A stretch of DNA of 64,000 bases from Eledone cirrhosa (GCA_964016885.1 OZ024759.1:9714831-9778830), one strand, 5' to 3'. Counted from the stretch's first letter, positions 46,598-58,044 are shown. Translations and numbers: made by a program. The notes: generated by a model not told the origin, from the sequence alone.

Positions 46598-46970
46598 TTT
46601 TTTTTTTTACGTCCGCTTTTCTCTGCTTGCAAGGGTGGGACGGGAACTGATTCTGGCTTGATTTCTACAGCTGGATGCCCTTCCTAACACCAACCTCATT
46701 TACAGTGAGTGCTAGGTGTTTTTTTTTCCGTGGCGCCTACACGTGTGGGCTGGGTGCTTTTTGCCGTGGCACCTCCACGACCACTCTACAGTGGAATGAT
46801 AGGGACCCCAGTCTCTATCATCTCATTTCTACAGCTGAGTAAACTGGAGCAATGTGAAATAAAGTGCCTTGCTCAAGGAAACAATACATCACCCAGTCTG
46901 AGAATTGAACTCACAACCTTTCGATTGCAAGGCCAATATTCTAACCACTAAGCCATGTGCTTCCATGTAT
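46598..46970 (-). mobile_element. tRNA-derived SINE (family B), reverse
   Basis: A poly-T run at 46587-46607, then ACGTCCGCTTTTCTCTGCTT, CTGGATGCCCTTCCTAACAC and, at the right, CTAACCACTAAGCCATGTGC (inverted tRNA-like head). It splits the LINE relic. Confidence 0.85.
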
Positions 46971-47590
46971 GTCACATGCATTTGTGGTCTGCTCCATTTC
47001 TGAGAATATTTGTCTGAATATTTGCCTAGTAAATCAGCTCTGGTCCGAACTTCATAGCCACTGATGGGTTTGTGCTTGATCTACATCAGCATCTTGGCTG
47101 TGAAGTGGGAATTGGCAGTGCAGAGGTTTTTGGTGCCATCTTTCTCTAAATGTTTTTAGACTTATTTTTGACTTGCTGTCTTAGATGGACTTAGGTCAGC
47201 TACATTTTTTAGGTGTATGTCTTCAGTTTTTAGTTCTTTCCAGTACTTTCCTGCCTCTTTCAGTACTGAATGAAGTTTCTTCAGGTTTTTGTGTTCTCTT
47301 ACTACCACCGTCATCCCATCATTGGTGCTCTCTAGATGTGTTTGTAAACCTATTGTAGTTATTTTATATGACAGTTCCAGTTAGATGAGTCCTCTTCCCC
47401 CTTCTAGTTTTGGCAAATATGTGTGATCTACGTCTGCCTTGGTGTGATGCATTTTGTTGGCTGTAATGAGTTTCTGAGTTTTTTGTGTCCATTCTTTGAA
47501 GATCAGATAAGTTCAAATTGATGATGTTATAACTGTATCATATCACTGATACAGTTATGGTGTTTATAGCCTGGGAACTGTTTTTAGAAT
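46971..47590 (-). pseudogene. Decayed LINE, RT thumb region (third LINE family)
   Basis: Minus strand: KMHHTKADVDHTYLPKLEGG, RGLI, then STNDGMTVVVREHKNLKKLH and EDIHLKNVADLSPSKTASQK. Upstream, to 47590, AINT, YSYNIINLNLSDLQRMD are the preceding residues. This block normally precedes the VP-x-DR end found at 46010-46560. Confidence 0.72.
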
Positions 47591-48602
47591 TTACCTTATA
47601 TGCCGGCGTACAAGTTGACATTTGGAGAGCCTGAAAATATCTCTCCAAAACCAGGAGTTGACTTGTCCACCAAATATAAAATGTGAACCTTTACCACTGA
47701 GGGGTAAACAGTGAAACTGCCTGCCTAACACTTGTTGTACATCATTTACCATAACTGTAGCAGACCACCACAATTATTTCCTACTGAACCTCATATTTGT
47801 TAAGACTATTTAACGTAGAGATTATAATATTAATGACTTGCTGTAGCTCACAGGGTAGGTTACCATAGAGTAGGGTACCATAGGGTAGGGTACCATAGGG
47901 TAGGTTACCATAGAGTAGTTTACCATAGGGTTAGGTTAACATAGGGTAGGTTACCACAGGGTGGGTTACCATAGGTTAGGTTACAATAGGTTAGGTTACC
48001 ATAGGTTAGGTTACCATAGGTTAGGTTACTATAGTGTAGGTTACCATAGGGTAGGTCACTATAGGGTAGGTTACCATAGGATAGGTTACCATAGAGTAGT
48101 TTACCATAGGGTTAGGTTAACATAGGGTAGGTTACCACAGGGTGGGTTACCATAGGTTAGGTTACAATAGGTTAGGTTACAATAGGTTAGGTTACTATAG
48201 TGTAGGTTACCATAGGGTAGGTCACTATAGGGTAGGTTACCATAGGATAGGTTAACATAGGATAGGTTAACATAAGGTAGGTTACCATAGGGTAGGTTAC
48301 AATAGGTTAGGTTACCATAGTGTAGGTTACCATAGGTTAGGTTACCATAGGTTCGTTAAGGGTAGGCTAGGCTGGTTTACTGAGTTAGAACTGACTTGTG
48401 ACTGATGTATTTTAGAAGAAGTGTCTTAGCCTTTAGTACCCCACTAAATATTCTGGATTATTACCCCTGCCTTATATTACCCCTGCCTTATTTTTAGGGG
48501 TCATCTTATTGGGCGAATATAGGGCTAAACCTGAATTACTCCTCAGAATTTTAGGGGTAGACTTATGCGCTGGATCGACTTGTATGCTGGCATATATGGT
48601 AG
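47590..48602 (-). mobile_element. TIR element with 15-bp minisatellite (copy 2, inverted)
   Basis: Left end TTATATGCCGGCGTACAAGT, right end GACTTGTATGCTGGCATATA, then TGG, are inverted repeats. Flanks and minisatellite are the reverse complement of 17735-18842. It lies between LINE segments ending ILKTEL (48603 side) and AINT (47570 side), so it inserted into the LINE. Confidence 0.78.
47850..48360 (-). repeat. 15-bp minisatellite, about 34 copies
   Basis: GGTAGGTTACCATAG and variants (GGTTAGGTTACAATA, GGTCACTATAG). A block of about 180 bp (ACCATAGAGTAGTTTACCAT ... TAGGTCACTATAGG) is duplicated (about 47908 and 48088). Confidence 0.92.
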
Positions 48603-48692
48603 TTCAGTTTTCAGGATTAGTCTTATTAATATTCTTTCCCTATTTTCTCCATTTGATTGTGTTTAATTCCATCACCTTCGTTTGTGCCAAGA
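48603..48692 (-). pseudogene. Decayed LINE, small RT segment
   Basis: Minus strand ELNTIKW and, after a shift, KEYLIRLILKTEL, the piece expected just upstream of 47590 in the same LINE. Confidence 0.5.
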
Positions 48693-48848
48693 TATATATA
48701 GGTACCTCTGGGCCTCATGTATGGTTGTATATATATATATAGGTACCTCAGGGCCTAATGTATGGTTGTATATACATATATATAGGTACCTCAGGGCCTA
48801 ATGTATGGTTATATCTATATAGGTACCCTCTGGGCCTCATGTACGGTT

Positions 48849-48887
<39 letters not shown>

Positions 48888-49672
48888 TACCTTCTGGGCC
48901 TCATGTATGGTTGTATATATAGGTACCTATGGGCCTCATGTATGGTTGTATATCTATATAGGTACCCCAGGGCCTCATGTATGATTATATCTATATAGGT
49001 ACCCTCTGGGCCTCATGTATGGTTGTATATATATATATAGGTACCTCTGGGCCTCATGTATGGTTATATCTATATATAGGTACCTTCTGGGCCTCATGTA
49101 TGATTGTTTCTATATAGGTACCCTCTGGGCCTCATGTATGGTTCTATCTATATAGGTACCTTCTGGGCCTCATGTATGGTTGTATATATATATAGGTACC
49201 CTCTGGGCCTCATGTATTGTTGTTTCTATATAGGTACCCTCTGGGCCTCATGTATGGTTACATCTATATAGGTAGTCTCTGGGCCTCATGTATGGTTGTA
49301 TATCTATATATAGGTACCCTCTGGGCCTCATGTATGGTTATATCTATATATTGGTACCTATGGGCCTCATGTATGGTTGTATATCTATATAGGTACCCCA
49401 GGGCCTCATGTATGGTTATATCTATTTATAAGTACCCTCAGGGCCTCATGTATGGTTGTATATCTATATAGATACTCTCAGGGCCTCATGTAAGGTTGCA
49501 TCTATATATATAGGTACCCTCTGGGCCTCATGTATGGTTGTTTATATATATAGGTACCTTCTGGGCCTCATGTATGATTGTATATATATATAGGTACCCT
49601 CTGGGCCGCATGTATGGTTGTATATATATATAGGTACCCTCAGGGCCTCATGTATGGTTGTATCTATATCAA
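48693..49672. repeat. About 40-bp minisatellite GGTACC...GGGCCTCATGTATGG
   Basis: Unit TAGGTACCCTCTGGGCCTCA, then TGTATGGTTGTATATATATA, with variable TA length, about 24 copies. It has separated two parts of the LINE relic. Confidence 0.92.
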
Positions 49673-49862
49673 GTTTAACAGATGATGTTTTTGTTAGCTT
49701 TTCTCTTTTAAACGTTGCTTCCGTGCATTTATCAAGGCCAACATCCATGTCAACGCCCTAACTCCTGGTTACTTTTAGCAGACAATTTTAGGTCATCCAT
49801 AAAAAACAAAAAGTTACTGATCTTATTGCTGCTGTTCATCTTATAACCATATCCTATTATTA
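49673..49862 (-). pseudogene. Decayed LINE, RT catalytic segment (third LINE family)
   Basis: Minus strand NFLFFMDDLKLSAKSNQEL (the xMDD catalytic box) and, after a shift, DVGLDKCTEATFKREKLTKT. It is the upstream neighbour of the segments at 48603, 46971 and 46010. Together they trace one LINE spread over about 3.9 kb by later insertions. Confidence 0.72.
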
Positions 49863-49871
49863 TTATTCATA

Positions 49872-50932
49872 GGCGGTGGATTGGCAGTATCGGTAGAGGG
49901 TCGGACGCCATGCTTCAACGCATAGAGCTACGGCCCTTGCCATTCTGAGGTCAAATCCCGCCGAGGTTAACTTTGCCTTTCATCCTTACGGTCGATAAAA
50001 TAAAGTACCAGTAATGTACTGGGGTAATTGCTGGCCTTGTGCCAAAAGTAGAAACAATTATTACGGGGCTTGATAAAATAAAGTACCAGTAATGTACTGG
50101 GGTAATTGCTGGCCTTGTGCCAAAAGTAGAAACAATTATTACGGGGCTTGATAAAATAAAGTACCAGTAATGTACTGGGGTAATTGCTGGCCTTGTGCCA
50201 AAAGTAGAAACAATTATTACGGGGCTTGATAAAATAAAGTACCAGTAATGTACTGGGGTAATTGCTGGCCTTGTGCCAAAAGTAGAAACAATTATTACGG
50301 GGCTTGATAAAATAAAGTACCAGTAATGTACTGGGGTAATTGCTGGCCTTGTGCCAAAAGTAGAAACAATTATTACGGGGCTTGATAAAATAAAGTACCA
50401 GTAATGTACTGGGGTAATTGCTGGCCTTGTGCAAAAAGTAGAAACAATTATTACGGGGCTTGATAAAATAAAGTACCAGTAATGTACTGGGGTAATTGCT
50501 GGCCTTATGCCAAAAGTAGAAACAATTATTACGGGGCTTGATAAAATAAAGTACCAGTAATGTACTGGGGTAATTGCTGGCCTTGTGCCAAAAGTAGAAA
50601 CAATTATTACGGGGCTTGATAAAATAAAGTACCAGTAATGTACTGGGGTAATTGCTGGCCTTGTGCCAAATGTAGAAACAATTATTACGGGGCTTGATAA
50701 AATAAAGTACCAGTAATGTACTGGGGTAATTGCTGGCCTTGTGCCAAAAGTAGAAACAATTATTACGGGGCTTGATAAAATAAAGTACCAGTAATGTACT
50801 GGGGTAATTGCTGGCCTTGTGCCAAATGTAGAAACAATTATTACGGGGCTTGATAAAATAAAGTACCAGTAATGTACTGGGGTAATTGCTGGCCTTGTGC
50901 AAAAAGTAGAAACAATTATTATTGGGGTCTCA
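49872..50932 (+). mobile_element. tRNA-derived SINE with 3' end amplified 12-13 times
   Basis: A normal SINE head and body (49872-50060: GCGGTGGATTGGCAGTATCG, GTCAAATCCCGCCGAGG) continues into tandem 78-bp copies of its own 3' third (GGGGCTTGATAAAATAAAGT ... AAAAGTAGAAACAATTATTA). Units are nearly identical; variants CAAAAAGTAG and CAAATGTAG occur at intervals, suggesting amplification of two-unit blocks. Confidence 0.93.
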
Positions 50933-51195
50933 GTCATTGATGCTATTTAACTGGAAAGTTTGTTCAAATGAACATGAAGGCGCTACCTGCAGCGTCAGAT
51001 ATTCAGGACGTTTCAGAGGGTTCTTGTTGTTCCCAGCAATCATCCCTTTTGAGGTGTTCCAAAAAAAAAAAAAAAAGGGGGTGGACTAATGTTCTTTAAC
51101 CATCCTTGGAAACTCTTCGAGATAGTGCCTAGTGCTCCTATGACAATCGGGACGACCTTGATTTAATGACAGTCCCAAAACCTTTTAAATTCCCA
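50933..51195 (-). pseudogene. LINE 3' end fragment (third LINE family, other copy)
   Basis: Minus strand KVVPIVIGALGTISKSFQGW and LKNI match the conserved VVIGALG terminus. The sequence to 50933 is the region around the ORF end and early 3' UTR (AGCGCCTTCATGTTCATTTG). Confidence 0.72.
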
Positions 51196-51217
51196 TTTAT
51201 TATTATTATCACCATTA

Positions 51218-51412
51218 GGGCGGTGGATTGGCAGTAGCGGTAGAGGGTCAGACACCATGCTTCGACGCATAGAGTTACGGCCCTTTCCATTCCGAGTTCA
51301 AATCCCGCCGAGGTCAACTTTGCCTTTCATCCTTACGGGGTCGATAAAATAAAGTACCAGTAATACACTGGAATAATTGCTGGCCTTGTGCCAAAAGTAG
51401 AAACAATTATTA
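51218..51412 (+). mobile_element. tRNA-derived SINE (family A)
   Basis: GGCGGTGGATTGGCAGTAGC, GAGTTCAAATCCCGCCGAGG, CGATAAAATAAAGTACCAGT and GTAGAAACAATTATTATTAT. A headless divergent piece (GGTGCTGAATTAGCAGAATC) follows at 51427-51495. Confidence 0.87.
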
Positions 51413-51495
51413 TTATTATATTATTAGGGTGCTGAATTAGCAGAATCGGTAGAGCGTTGGTCATGCTTTGAGGTATAAAGGTACAGCCCTTTATT

Positions 51496-51678
51496 GAGCA
51501 TTCCACAGACATATGTACTCTTAAGATATTTGTCAGGGAGATCCTGCATGACACAGTGTGTAGCAATGCTGCCCCTTTGAATTACAGGTACAGTCTAGTT
51601 CTCAGGGAGATCCAGCATGACACAACAATGCATTCTATGTAATATAGAATGAAAGTACAACAACAATGGGATATACAT
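51496..51678. other. Unassigned, with a short direct repeat
   Basis: TCAGGGAGATCCTGCATGAC (51533) and TCAGGGAGATCCAGCATGAC (51602) are 69-bp-spaced repeats. No gene is seen. Confidence 0.6.
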
Positions 51679-52212
51679 AGTTGGCGGTTGCGTTGGTATG
51701 GACATGTGATGCGTATGAAGGATGACAGCTGCATAAAAAGGGGCAGAGCACTAGAAGTCAATGGAAACCGCGGAGTGGGGAGACCCAAGAAGACTTGGGA
51801 TGAGGTGATAAAAGCCGACCTTACCCAATTACACCTCTCAGAGGTGATGACACATGACCGTGACCTCTGGCGTCACGCAGTAATACAGAGTACCCGACCT
51901 CCCATGGGTACAAGCTGAAGCATATAGACAATATGCCCCCACACCCTCCCACTGCAAGGTGGTCGTGGAGGTGCCACGGCAAAAAAGCACCCCGCCCACA
52001 CTGTAAAGTGGACGTGTAGGCGCCACGGAAAAAGCACCCAGCACTCACTGTAAATGAGGTTGGTGTTAGGAAGGGCATCCAGCTGTAGAAATCAAGCCAA
52101 ATCAGTTCCTGTATGAGAAAGGCATGGTCAACCGACCAGACACTGCCCACAACAGGACAACCCGTCTAACCCATGCTAGCATGGAAGAACGGACGTAAAA
52201 TGGTGATGATGA
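51679..52212 (+). pseudogene. RTE-like LINE, extreme C-terminus and tail
   Basis: Starts [20 protein letters not shown], then GRPKKTWDEVIKADLTQLHL; the stop is at 51916-51918. The tail ends GGTGATGATGAT. It is of the same subfamily as 22011-23610. Confidence 0.85.
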
Positions 52213-52335
52213 TAGTTTGACCTGTATTTCTCTCCATTCACTGCCCATGTTTCACTACCATGCAACATTGAGCATTGTACACAGGCAGCCTTTTGTTCGT
52301 GGAAAGAAACATTTGAGCCTCAACATAGATGCAAA
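52213..52335 (-). pseudogene. Worn RTE-like LINE scrap, reverse
   Basis: CACTGCCCATGTTTCACTAC, then CATGCAACATTG, is the reverse complement of the [14 protein letters not shown] region of the RTE ORF. Confidence 0.6.
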
Positions 52336-53021
52336 TCTATATATATAAAAGCAAGTCGGTCTGTGTGTGTGTCTGTCTGTGTACAAATACTAGGCTCCTT
52401 TTAACTTTTGAAGTACTAGGCCGATTTGGCACGTGCTATTGAGGCAACCTCTCATTGGCTAATTGTGTACCTAGCAGTATGACTCGCTATGGCCCCCTAA
52501 CCTAGCAGTTTGACTCGCTATGGCCCCCTAACCTAGCAGTTTGACTCGCTATGGCCTCTGAAAATCGTGCAGCAGCATTCTCGGCAACAGTGTCTTCGTT
52601 TTGATTAACTTAACCTTTTTGCTCATTCTCATCGTGTATTCAGGCGATGAGGGGGAATAGTTGCTACAAGGAATGATATTTCTATGTCCAGTGGATGGTC
52701 AACGTGGTAGTGACAGTGCCATCTTACGCATAGGGTTTAGTCTACTGAAGGACATACGGTGCGTCTATTCCATCTTTATCCCCTTACTCATACCTACTAC
52801 AGCAAGGCCGGACCTGAAATCATTCACGTCAATTAACTCAAGCTACCCCATGAATTGTTTTTATGTTGCCGTTTATTTCACTCAATCATGTCACTGTACA
52901 CCCATTTTGTTAAACTTTCTTTTACAATTACATTTCAATTCTTTGCTCAACCTTTGGCTCTCTTTATACGGACAAACAGGCTGTCATTCATTTCCCGAGC
53001 AACGCCGGGTACATCTGCTAG
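52336..53021 (+). mobile_element. Non-autonomous Helitron
   Basis: Starts TCTATATATATAAAAGCAAG after an A, ends CTGCTAG before a T. Just before the end a hairpin CCCGAGCAACGCCGGG (about 52994-53009) is followed by TACATCTGCTAG. TC start, subterminal GC hairpin, CTAG end and A/T insertion without duplication are the Helitron hallmarks. No Rep/helicase is present. Internally it has three 31-bp units at 52470-52560. Confidence 0.85.
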
Positions 53022-53389
53022 TGAAAATATATAGCTCAGAAACAAGATCTCTAAGTCAGTCATTAGTTCACCATTGATGTTCTGTTTTTCCACAGAATCG
53101 GTGTGTGTAACTTTCACCAATAAACATTGTAAACATCATTGAAAAACTGAAGATAAACTGGTAACCTTGGAATGAAGTCATTTGTACTAAAGTCATGAGA
53201 AATACAGATGACGTGATGTCGGATGGATGATGATCACTAGATGGAGAATTGTCAGGAAACCCCAATGGATGGAAACCTTTTCACCCCAGAATAGAATCTT
53301 TTTCTTCCCTCTGCCACAGAGTACAGTCAGCTTCTTAGCTCAGCAACATACCGACAGCACATTTCACCTCGTAGTCACACACAGACAGA
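53022..53389. other. Unassigned intergenic or intronic sequence
   Basis: Not clearly repetitive. A short minus-strand frame at 53068-53200 has no recognisable domain and was not accepted as an exon. Confidence 0.4.
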
Positions 53390-53515
53390 CATTTGCTGAA
53401 ACTCACAGAGGAGATGACAAAGGAATACAACAAGTGGAGAGATGTGTTGAAGACAACTTGTCCAACCCATACAAGTATTAAAAAAATGGACTTAAAAACC
53501 TTGATAATGACTTGG
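53390..53515 (+). pseudogene. Old RTE-like LINE terminus
   Basis: The plus strand reads KLTEEMTKEYNKWRD and then TCPTHTSIKKMD, aligning with KLTVEMTKDRDEWRD...TRPTLASR at the end of other RTE copies. It is strongly diverged. Confidence 0.6.
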
Positions 53516-53534
53516 TAAATTTTATCAGAAATAC

Positions 53535-53690
53535 AGTGACAAAACAATTTACCCGAGACAACAATTTACCCAAGACAAAACAATTTACCCGAGACAAAAC
53601 AATTTACTCGAGACAAAACAATTTACCCGAGACAAAGCAATTTACCCGAGACAAAACAATTTACCCGAGACACAACAATTTACCTGTAAT
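53535..53690. repeat. 19-bp minisatellite, about 8 copies
   Basis: CAATTTACCCGAGACAAAA and minor variants. Confidence 0.93.
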
Positions 53691-54365
53691 CAACTATGTT
53701 AATGTTCAACAACTGAAATATAAAAATAAACAAACCAAAAATACAACAAAAAACAGGCTTGTCATTAAATAGGTCAAAATATTGAAAAGATTTTCAAATA
53801 TTGTCTGGGGGCAGATTACCAAATCAATTAATTTGGGTAGGGTGTCCTGAGAAGACAATCAAAACAAACTGCTTTCTTTATACAAAGAAGCACATGTAAT
53901 CAGGTTTTGTTAGTAATTAATTTAATGTATTTCTCATATAACAGTTTGTTACTGGAATAGGGGAGAGGAGCTTCCTTAAGACACTGGATAGAGGTCTCAG
54001 TTGTATTTGTTCTGGTTCCCAGTACTTCTAGTTCGAAATATCCAGGTCAACTATGTCTTTCGTCTTTTTGAAGTCAATAAAAAAATTTACCAGTCCAGTA
54101 TTACAGTTGAAACTTCCTCTAGATCTCTTTCTCACTTTCTCTCCTCCTCTGGAGGAAATCAGCTGTGTTCGGACTTGGAAAGGGAACACACCCTCTCAGA
54201 TTTAACAAAATATCCAAGAAATGTTGCATGCCGCAACAGTGCTCCTATGATTCTCTCAAGAGTTATGGGGACTATACCATACCTTTCAATCACTCCCTTT
54301 CTCCTTCTCAGAAAGAAAACAACTATTTTCAAGCATGGAGAGGGATGGGCTCTGTCAGATTTAAT
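53691..54365. other. No recognised gene or repeat
   Basis: AT-rich, with CACATGTAATCAGG and long pyrimidine runs. A frame at 54159-54416 minus is weak and overlaps a SINE. Confidence 0.4.
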
Positions 54366-54693
54366 CATCATCATCATCATCATCATCATTTTACGTCCGC
54401 TTTTCCCTGCTTGCAAGGGTGGGACGGGAACTGATTTTGGCTTGATTTCTACAGCTGGATGCCCTTCCTAATACCAACCTCATTTACAGTGAGTGCTGGG
54501 TGCTTTTTTTGCCGTGGCACCTCCACGGCCACTTTGCAGTGGAATGATAGGGACCCCAGTCCCTATCATCTCATTTCTACAGCTGAGTAAACTGGAGCAA
54601 TGTGAAATAAAGTGTCTTGCTCAAGGAAACAACACATCACCCGGTCTGAGAATTGAACTCACAACCCTTCGATTGCAAGACCATGTGCCTCCA
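54366..54693 (-). mobile_element. tRNA-derived SINE (family B), reverse
   Basis: (CATCAT)n, ACGTCCGCTTTTCCCTGCTT, GGATGCCCTTCCTAATACCA, TGAGAATTGAACTCACAACC. The right part of the tRNA head is deleted. Confidence 0.85.
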
Positions 54694-54784
54694 ATATACC
54701 CAGGAAACCCCCATGTCACAAATGCACTCCTGTAACACCACAAAGAGTTATGGGTCTAAACATACATACAGTTTTAACATTAAG

Positions 54785-54866
54785 TACTGTATTTTCTGGC
54801 GTTAAAGACGCTACTTTCTCCCTAAAATAAATTTCAAAAATTTACCTGGAGGCTGAAAAATCGATT
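54785..54866. mobile_element. Half copy of short TIR element (MITE, family 2)
   Basis: TACTGTATTTTCTGGCGTTA, GACGCTACTTTCTCCCTAAA matches the left half of 10596-10768. The right half is replaced by Helitron sequence. Confidence 0.65.
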
Positions 54867-57800
54867 TTGTGTGTGTGTCTGTCTGTGTACAAATACTAGG
54901 CTCCTTTTAACTTTTGAAGTACTAGGCTGATTTGGCACGTGCTATTGAGGGCACCTCTCATTGGCTAATTGTGTACCTAGCAGTTTGACTCGCTATGGCC
55001 CCCTAACCTAGCAGTTTGACTCTCTATGGCTCCCTAACCTAGCAGTTTGACTCGCTATGGCCCCCTAACCTAGCAGTTTGACTCGCTATGGCCCCCTAAC
55101 CTAGCAGTTTGACTCTCTATGGCTCCCTAACCTAGCAGTTTGACTCGCTATGGCCCCCTAACCTAGCAGTTTGACTCGCTATGGCCCCCTAACCTAGCAG
55201 TTTGACTCGCTATGGCCCCCTAACCTAGCAGTTTGACTCGCTATGGCCCCCTAACCTAGCAGTTTGACTCTCTATGGCTCCCTAACCTAGCAGTTTGACT
55301 CGCTATGGCCCCCTAACCTAGCAGTTTGACTCGCTATGGCCCCCTAACCTAGCAGTTTGACTCGCTATGGCCCCCTAACCTAGCAGTTTGACTCTCTATG
55401 GCTCCCTAACCTAGCAGTTTGACTCGCTATGGCCCCCTAACCTAGCAGTTTGACTCGCTATGGCCCCCTAACCTAGCAGTTTGACTCGCTATGGCCCCCT
55501 AACCTAGCAGTTTGACTCGCTATGGCCCCCTAACCTAGCAGTTTGACTCTCTATGGCTCCCTAACCTAGCAGTTTGACTTGCTATGGCCCCCTAACCTAG
55601 CAGTTTGACTCTCTATGGCTCCCTAACCTAGCAGTTTGACTCGCTATGGCCCCCTAACCTAGCAGTTTGACTCGCTATGGCCCCCTAACCTAGCAGTTTG
55701 ACTCGCTATGGCCCCCTAACCTAGCAGTTTGACTCTCTATGGCTCCCTAACCTAGCAGTTTGACTCGCTATGGCCCCCTAACCTAGCAGTTTGACTCGCT
55801 ATGGCCCCCTAACCTAGCAGTTTGACTCGCTATGGCCCCCTAACCTAGCAGTTTGACTCTCTATGGCTCCCTAACCTAGCAGTTTGACTCGCTATGGCCC
55901 CCTAACCTAGCAGTTTGACTCGCTATGGCCCCCTAACCTAGCAGTTTGACTCGCTATGGCCCCCTAACCTAGCAGTTTGACTCGCTATGGCCCCCTAACC
56001 TAGCAGTTTGACTCTCTATGGCTCCCTAACCTAGCAGTTTGACTCGCTATGGCCCCCTAACCTAGCAGTTTGACTCGCTATGGCCCCCTAACCTAGCAGT
56101 TTGACTCGCTATGGCCCCCTAACCTAGCAGTTTGACTCTCTATGGCTCCCTAACCTAGCAGTTTGACTCGCTATGGCCCCCTAACCTAGCAGTTTGACTC
56201 GCTATGGCCCCCTAACCTAGCAGTTTGACTCGCTATGGCCCCCTAACCTAGCAGTTTGACTCTCTATGGCCCCCTAACCTAGCAGTTTGACTCGCTATGG
56301 CCCCCTAACCTAGCAGTTTGACTCTCTATGGCTCCCTAACCTAGCAGTTTGACTCGCTATGGCCCCCTAACCTAGCAGTTTGACTCGCTATGGCCCCCTA
56401 ACCTAGCAGTTTGACTCTCTATGGCTCCCTAACCTAGCAGTTTGACTCGCTATGGCCCCCTAACCTAGCAGTTTGACTCGCTATGGCCCCCTAACCTAGC
56501 AGTTTGACTCGCTATGGCTCCCTAACCTAGCAGTTTGACTCGCTATGGCCCCCTAACCTAGCAGTTTGACTCGCTATGGCCCCCTAACCTAGCAGTTTGA
56601 CTCGCTATGGCCCCCTAACCTAGCAGTTTGACTCTCTATGGCTCCCTAACCTAGCAGTTTGACTCGCTATGGCCCCCTAACCTAGCAGTTTGACTCTCTA
56701 TGGCTCCCTAACCTAGCAGTTTGACTCGCTATGGCCCCCTAACCTAGCAGTTTGACTCGCTATGGCCCCCTAACCTAGCAGTTTGACTCGCTATGGCCCC
56801 CTAACCTAGCAGTTTGACTCTCTATGGCTCCCTAACCTAGCAGTTTGACTCTCTATGGCTCCCTAACCTAGCAGTTTGACTCGCTATGGCCCCCTAACCT
56901 AGCAGTTTGACTCGCTATGGCCCCCTAACCTAGCAGTTTGACTCTCTATGGCTCCCTAACCTAGCAGTTTGACTCGCTATGGCCCCCTAACCTAGCAGTT
57001 TGACTCGCTATGGCCCCCTAACCTAGCAGTTTGACTCTCTATGGCTCCCTAACCTAGCAGTTTGACTCGCTATGGCCCCCTAACCTAGCAGTTTGACTCG
57101 CTATGGCCCCCTAACCTAGCAGTTTGACTCGCTATGGCCCCCTAACCTAGCAGTTTGACTCTCTATGGCTCCCTAACCTAGCAGTTTGACTCGCTATGGC
57201 CCCCTAACCTAGCAGTTTGACTCGCTATGGCCCCCTAACCTAGCAGTTTGACTCTCTATGGCTCCCTAACCTAGCAGTTTGACTCGCTATGGCCCCCTAA
57301 CCTAGCAGTTTGACTCGCTATGGCCCCCTAACCTAGCAGTTTGACTCGCTATGGCTCCCTAACCTAGCAGTTTGACTCGCTATGGCCCCCTAACCTAGCA
57401 GTTTGACTCGCTATGGCCCCCTAACCTAGCAGTTTGACTCGCTATGGCCCCCTAACCTAGCAGTTTGACTCTCTATGGCTCCCTAACCTAGCAGTTTGAC
57501 TCGCTATGGCCCCCTAACCTAGCAGTTTGACTCTCTATGGCTCCCTAACCTAGCAGTTTGACTCGCTATGGCCCCCTAACCTAGCAGTTTGACTCGCTAT
57601 GGCCCCCTAACCTAGCAGTTTGACTCGCTATGGCCCCCTAACCTAGCAGTTTGACTCTCTATGGCTCCCTAACCTAGCAGTTTGACTCGCTATGGCCCCC
57701 TAACCTAGCAGTTTGACTCGCTATGGCCCCCTAACCTAGCAGTTTGACTCTCTATGGCTCCCTAACCTAGCAGTTTGACTCGCTATGGCCCCCTAACCTA

Positions 57801-58044
57801 GCAGTTTGACTCGCTATGGCCCCCTAACCTAGCAGTTTGACTCTCTATGGCTCCCTAACCTAGCAGTTTGACTCGCTATGGCCCCCTAACCTAGCAGTTT
57901 GACTCGCTATGGCCCCCTAACCTAGCAGTTTGACTCGCTATGGCCCCCTAACCTAGCAGTTTGACTCGCTATGGCCCCCTAACCTAGCAGTTTGACTCGC
58001 TATGGCCCCCTAACCTAGCAGTTTGACTCTCTATGGCTCCCTAA
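54866..58044 (+). mobile_element. Helitron 5' part with 31-bp unit massively expanded
   Basis: GTGTGTCTGTCTGTGTACAA, ATACTAGGCTCCTTTTAACT and CTCATTGGCTAATTGTGTAC are the same as 52360-52475 in the intact Helitron. The internal 31-bp unit is then amplified to 58044. The Helitron 3' end is missing; a SINE fragment follows. Confidence 0.85.
54976..58044 (+). repeat. 31-bp satellite, about 99 copies
   Basis: Unit CCTAGCAGTTTGACTCGCTA plus TGGCCCCCTAA. A paired variant has CTCTCTATGGCTCC in place of CTCGCTATGGCCCC. The T-type unit recurs every two to five units with runs repeated in the same order, an incipient higher-order structure. Within-type identity is very high. Confidence 0.95.

Noticed and set aside
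49951..50937. Minus-strand frames with 26-residue repeats
   Set aside because: They are read from the 78-bp SINE-tail array.
53068..53265. Possible extra exon of the SOD-repeat gene
   Set aside because: A TTCAG and a GTGAAC can be found, but no frame gives a SOD-like motif and the phase required by exon 1 is not met.
54001..54471. 156-codon plus-strand frame
   Set aside because: It ends inside a SINE, has no recognised domain and no supporting splice or start context.
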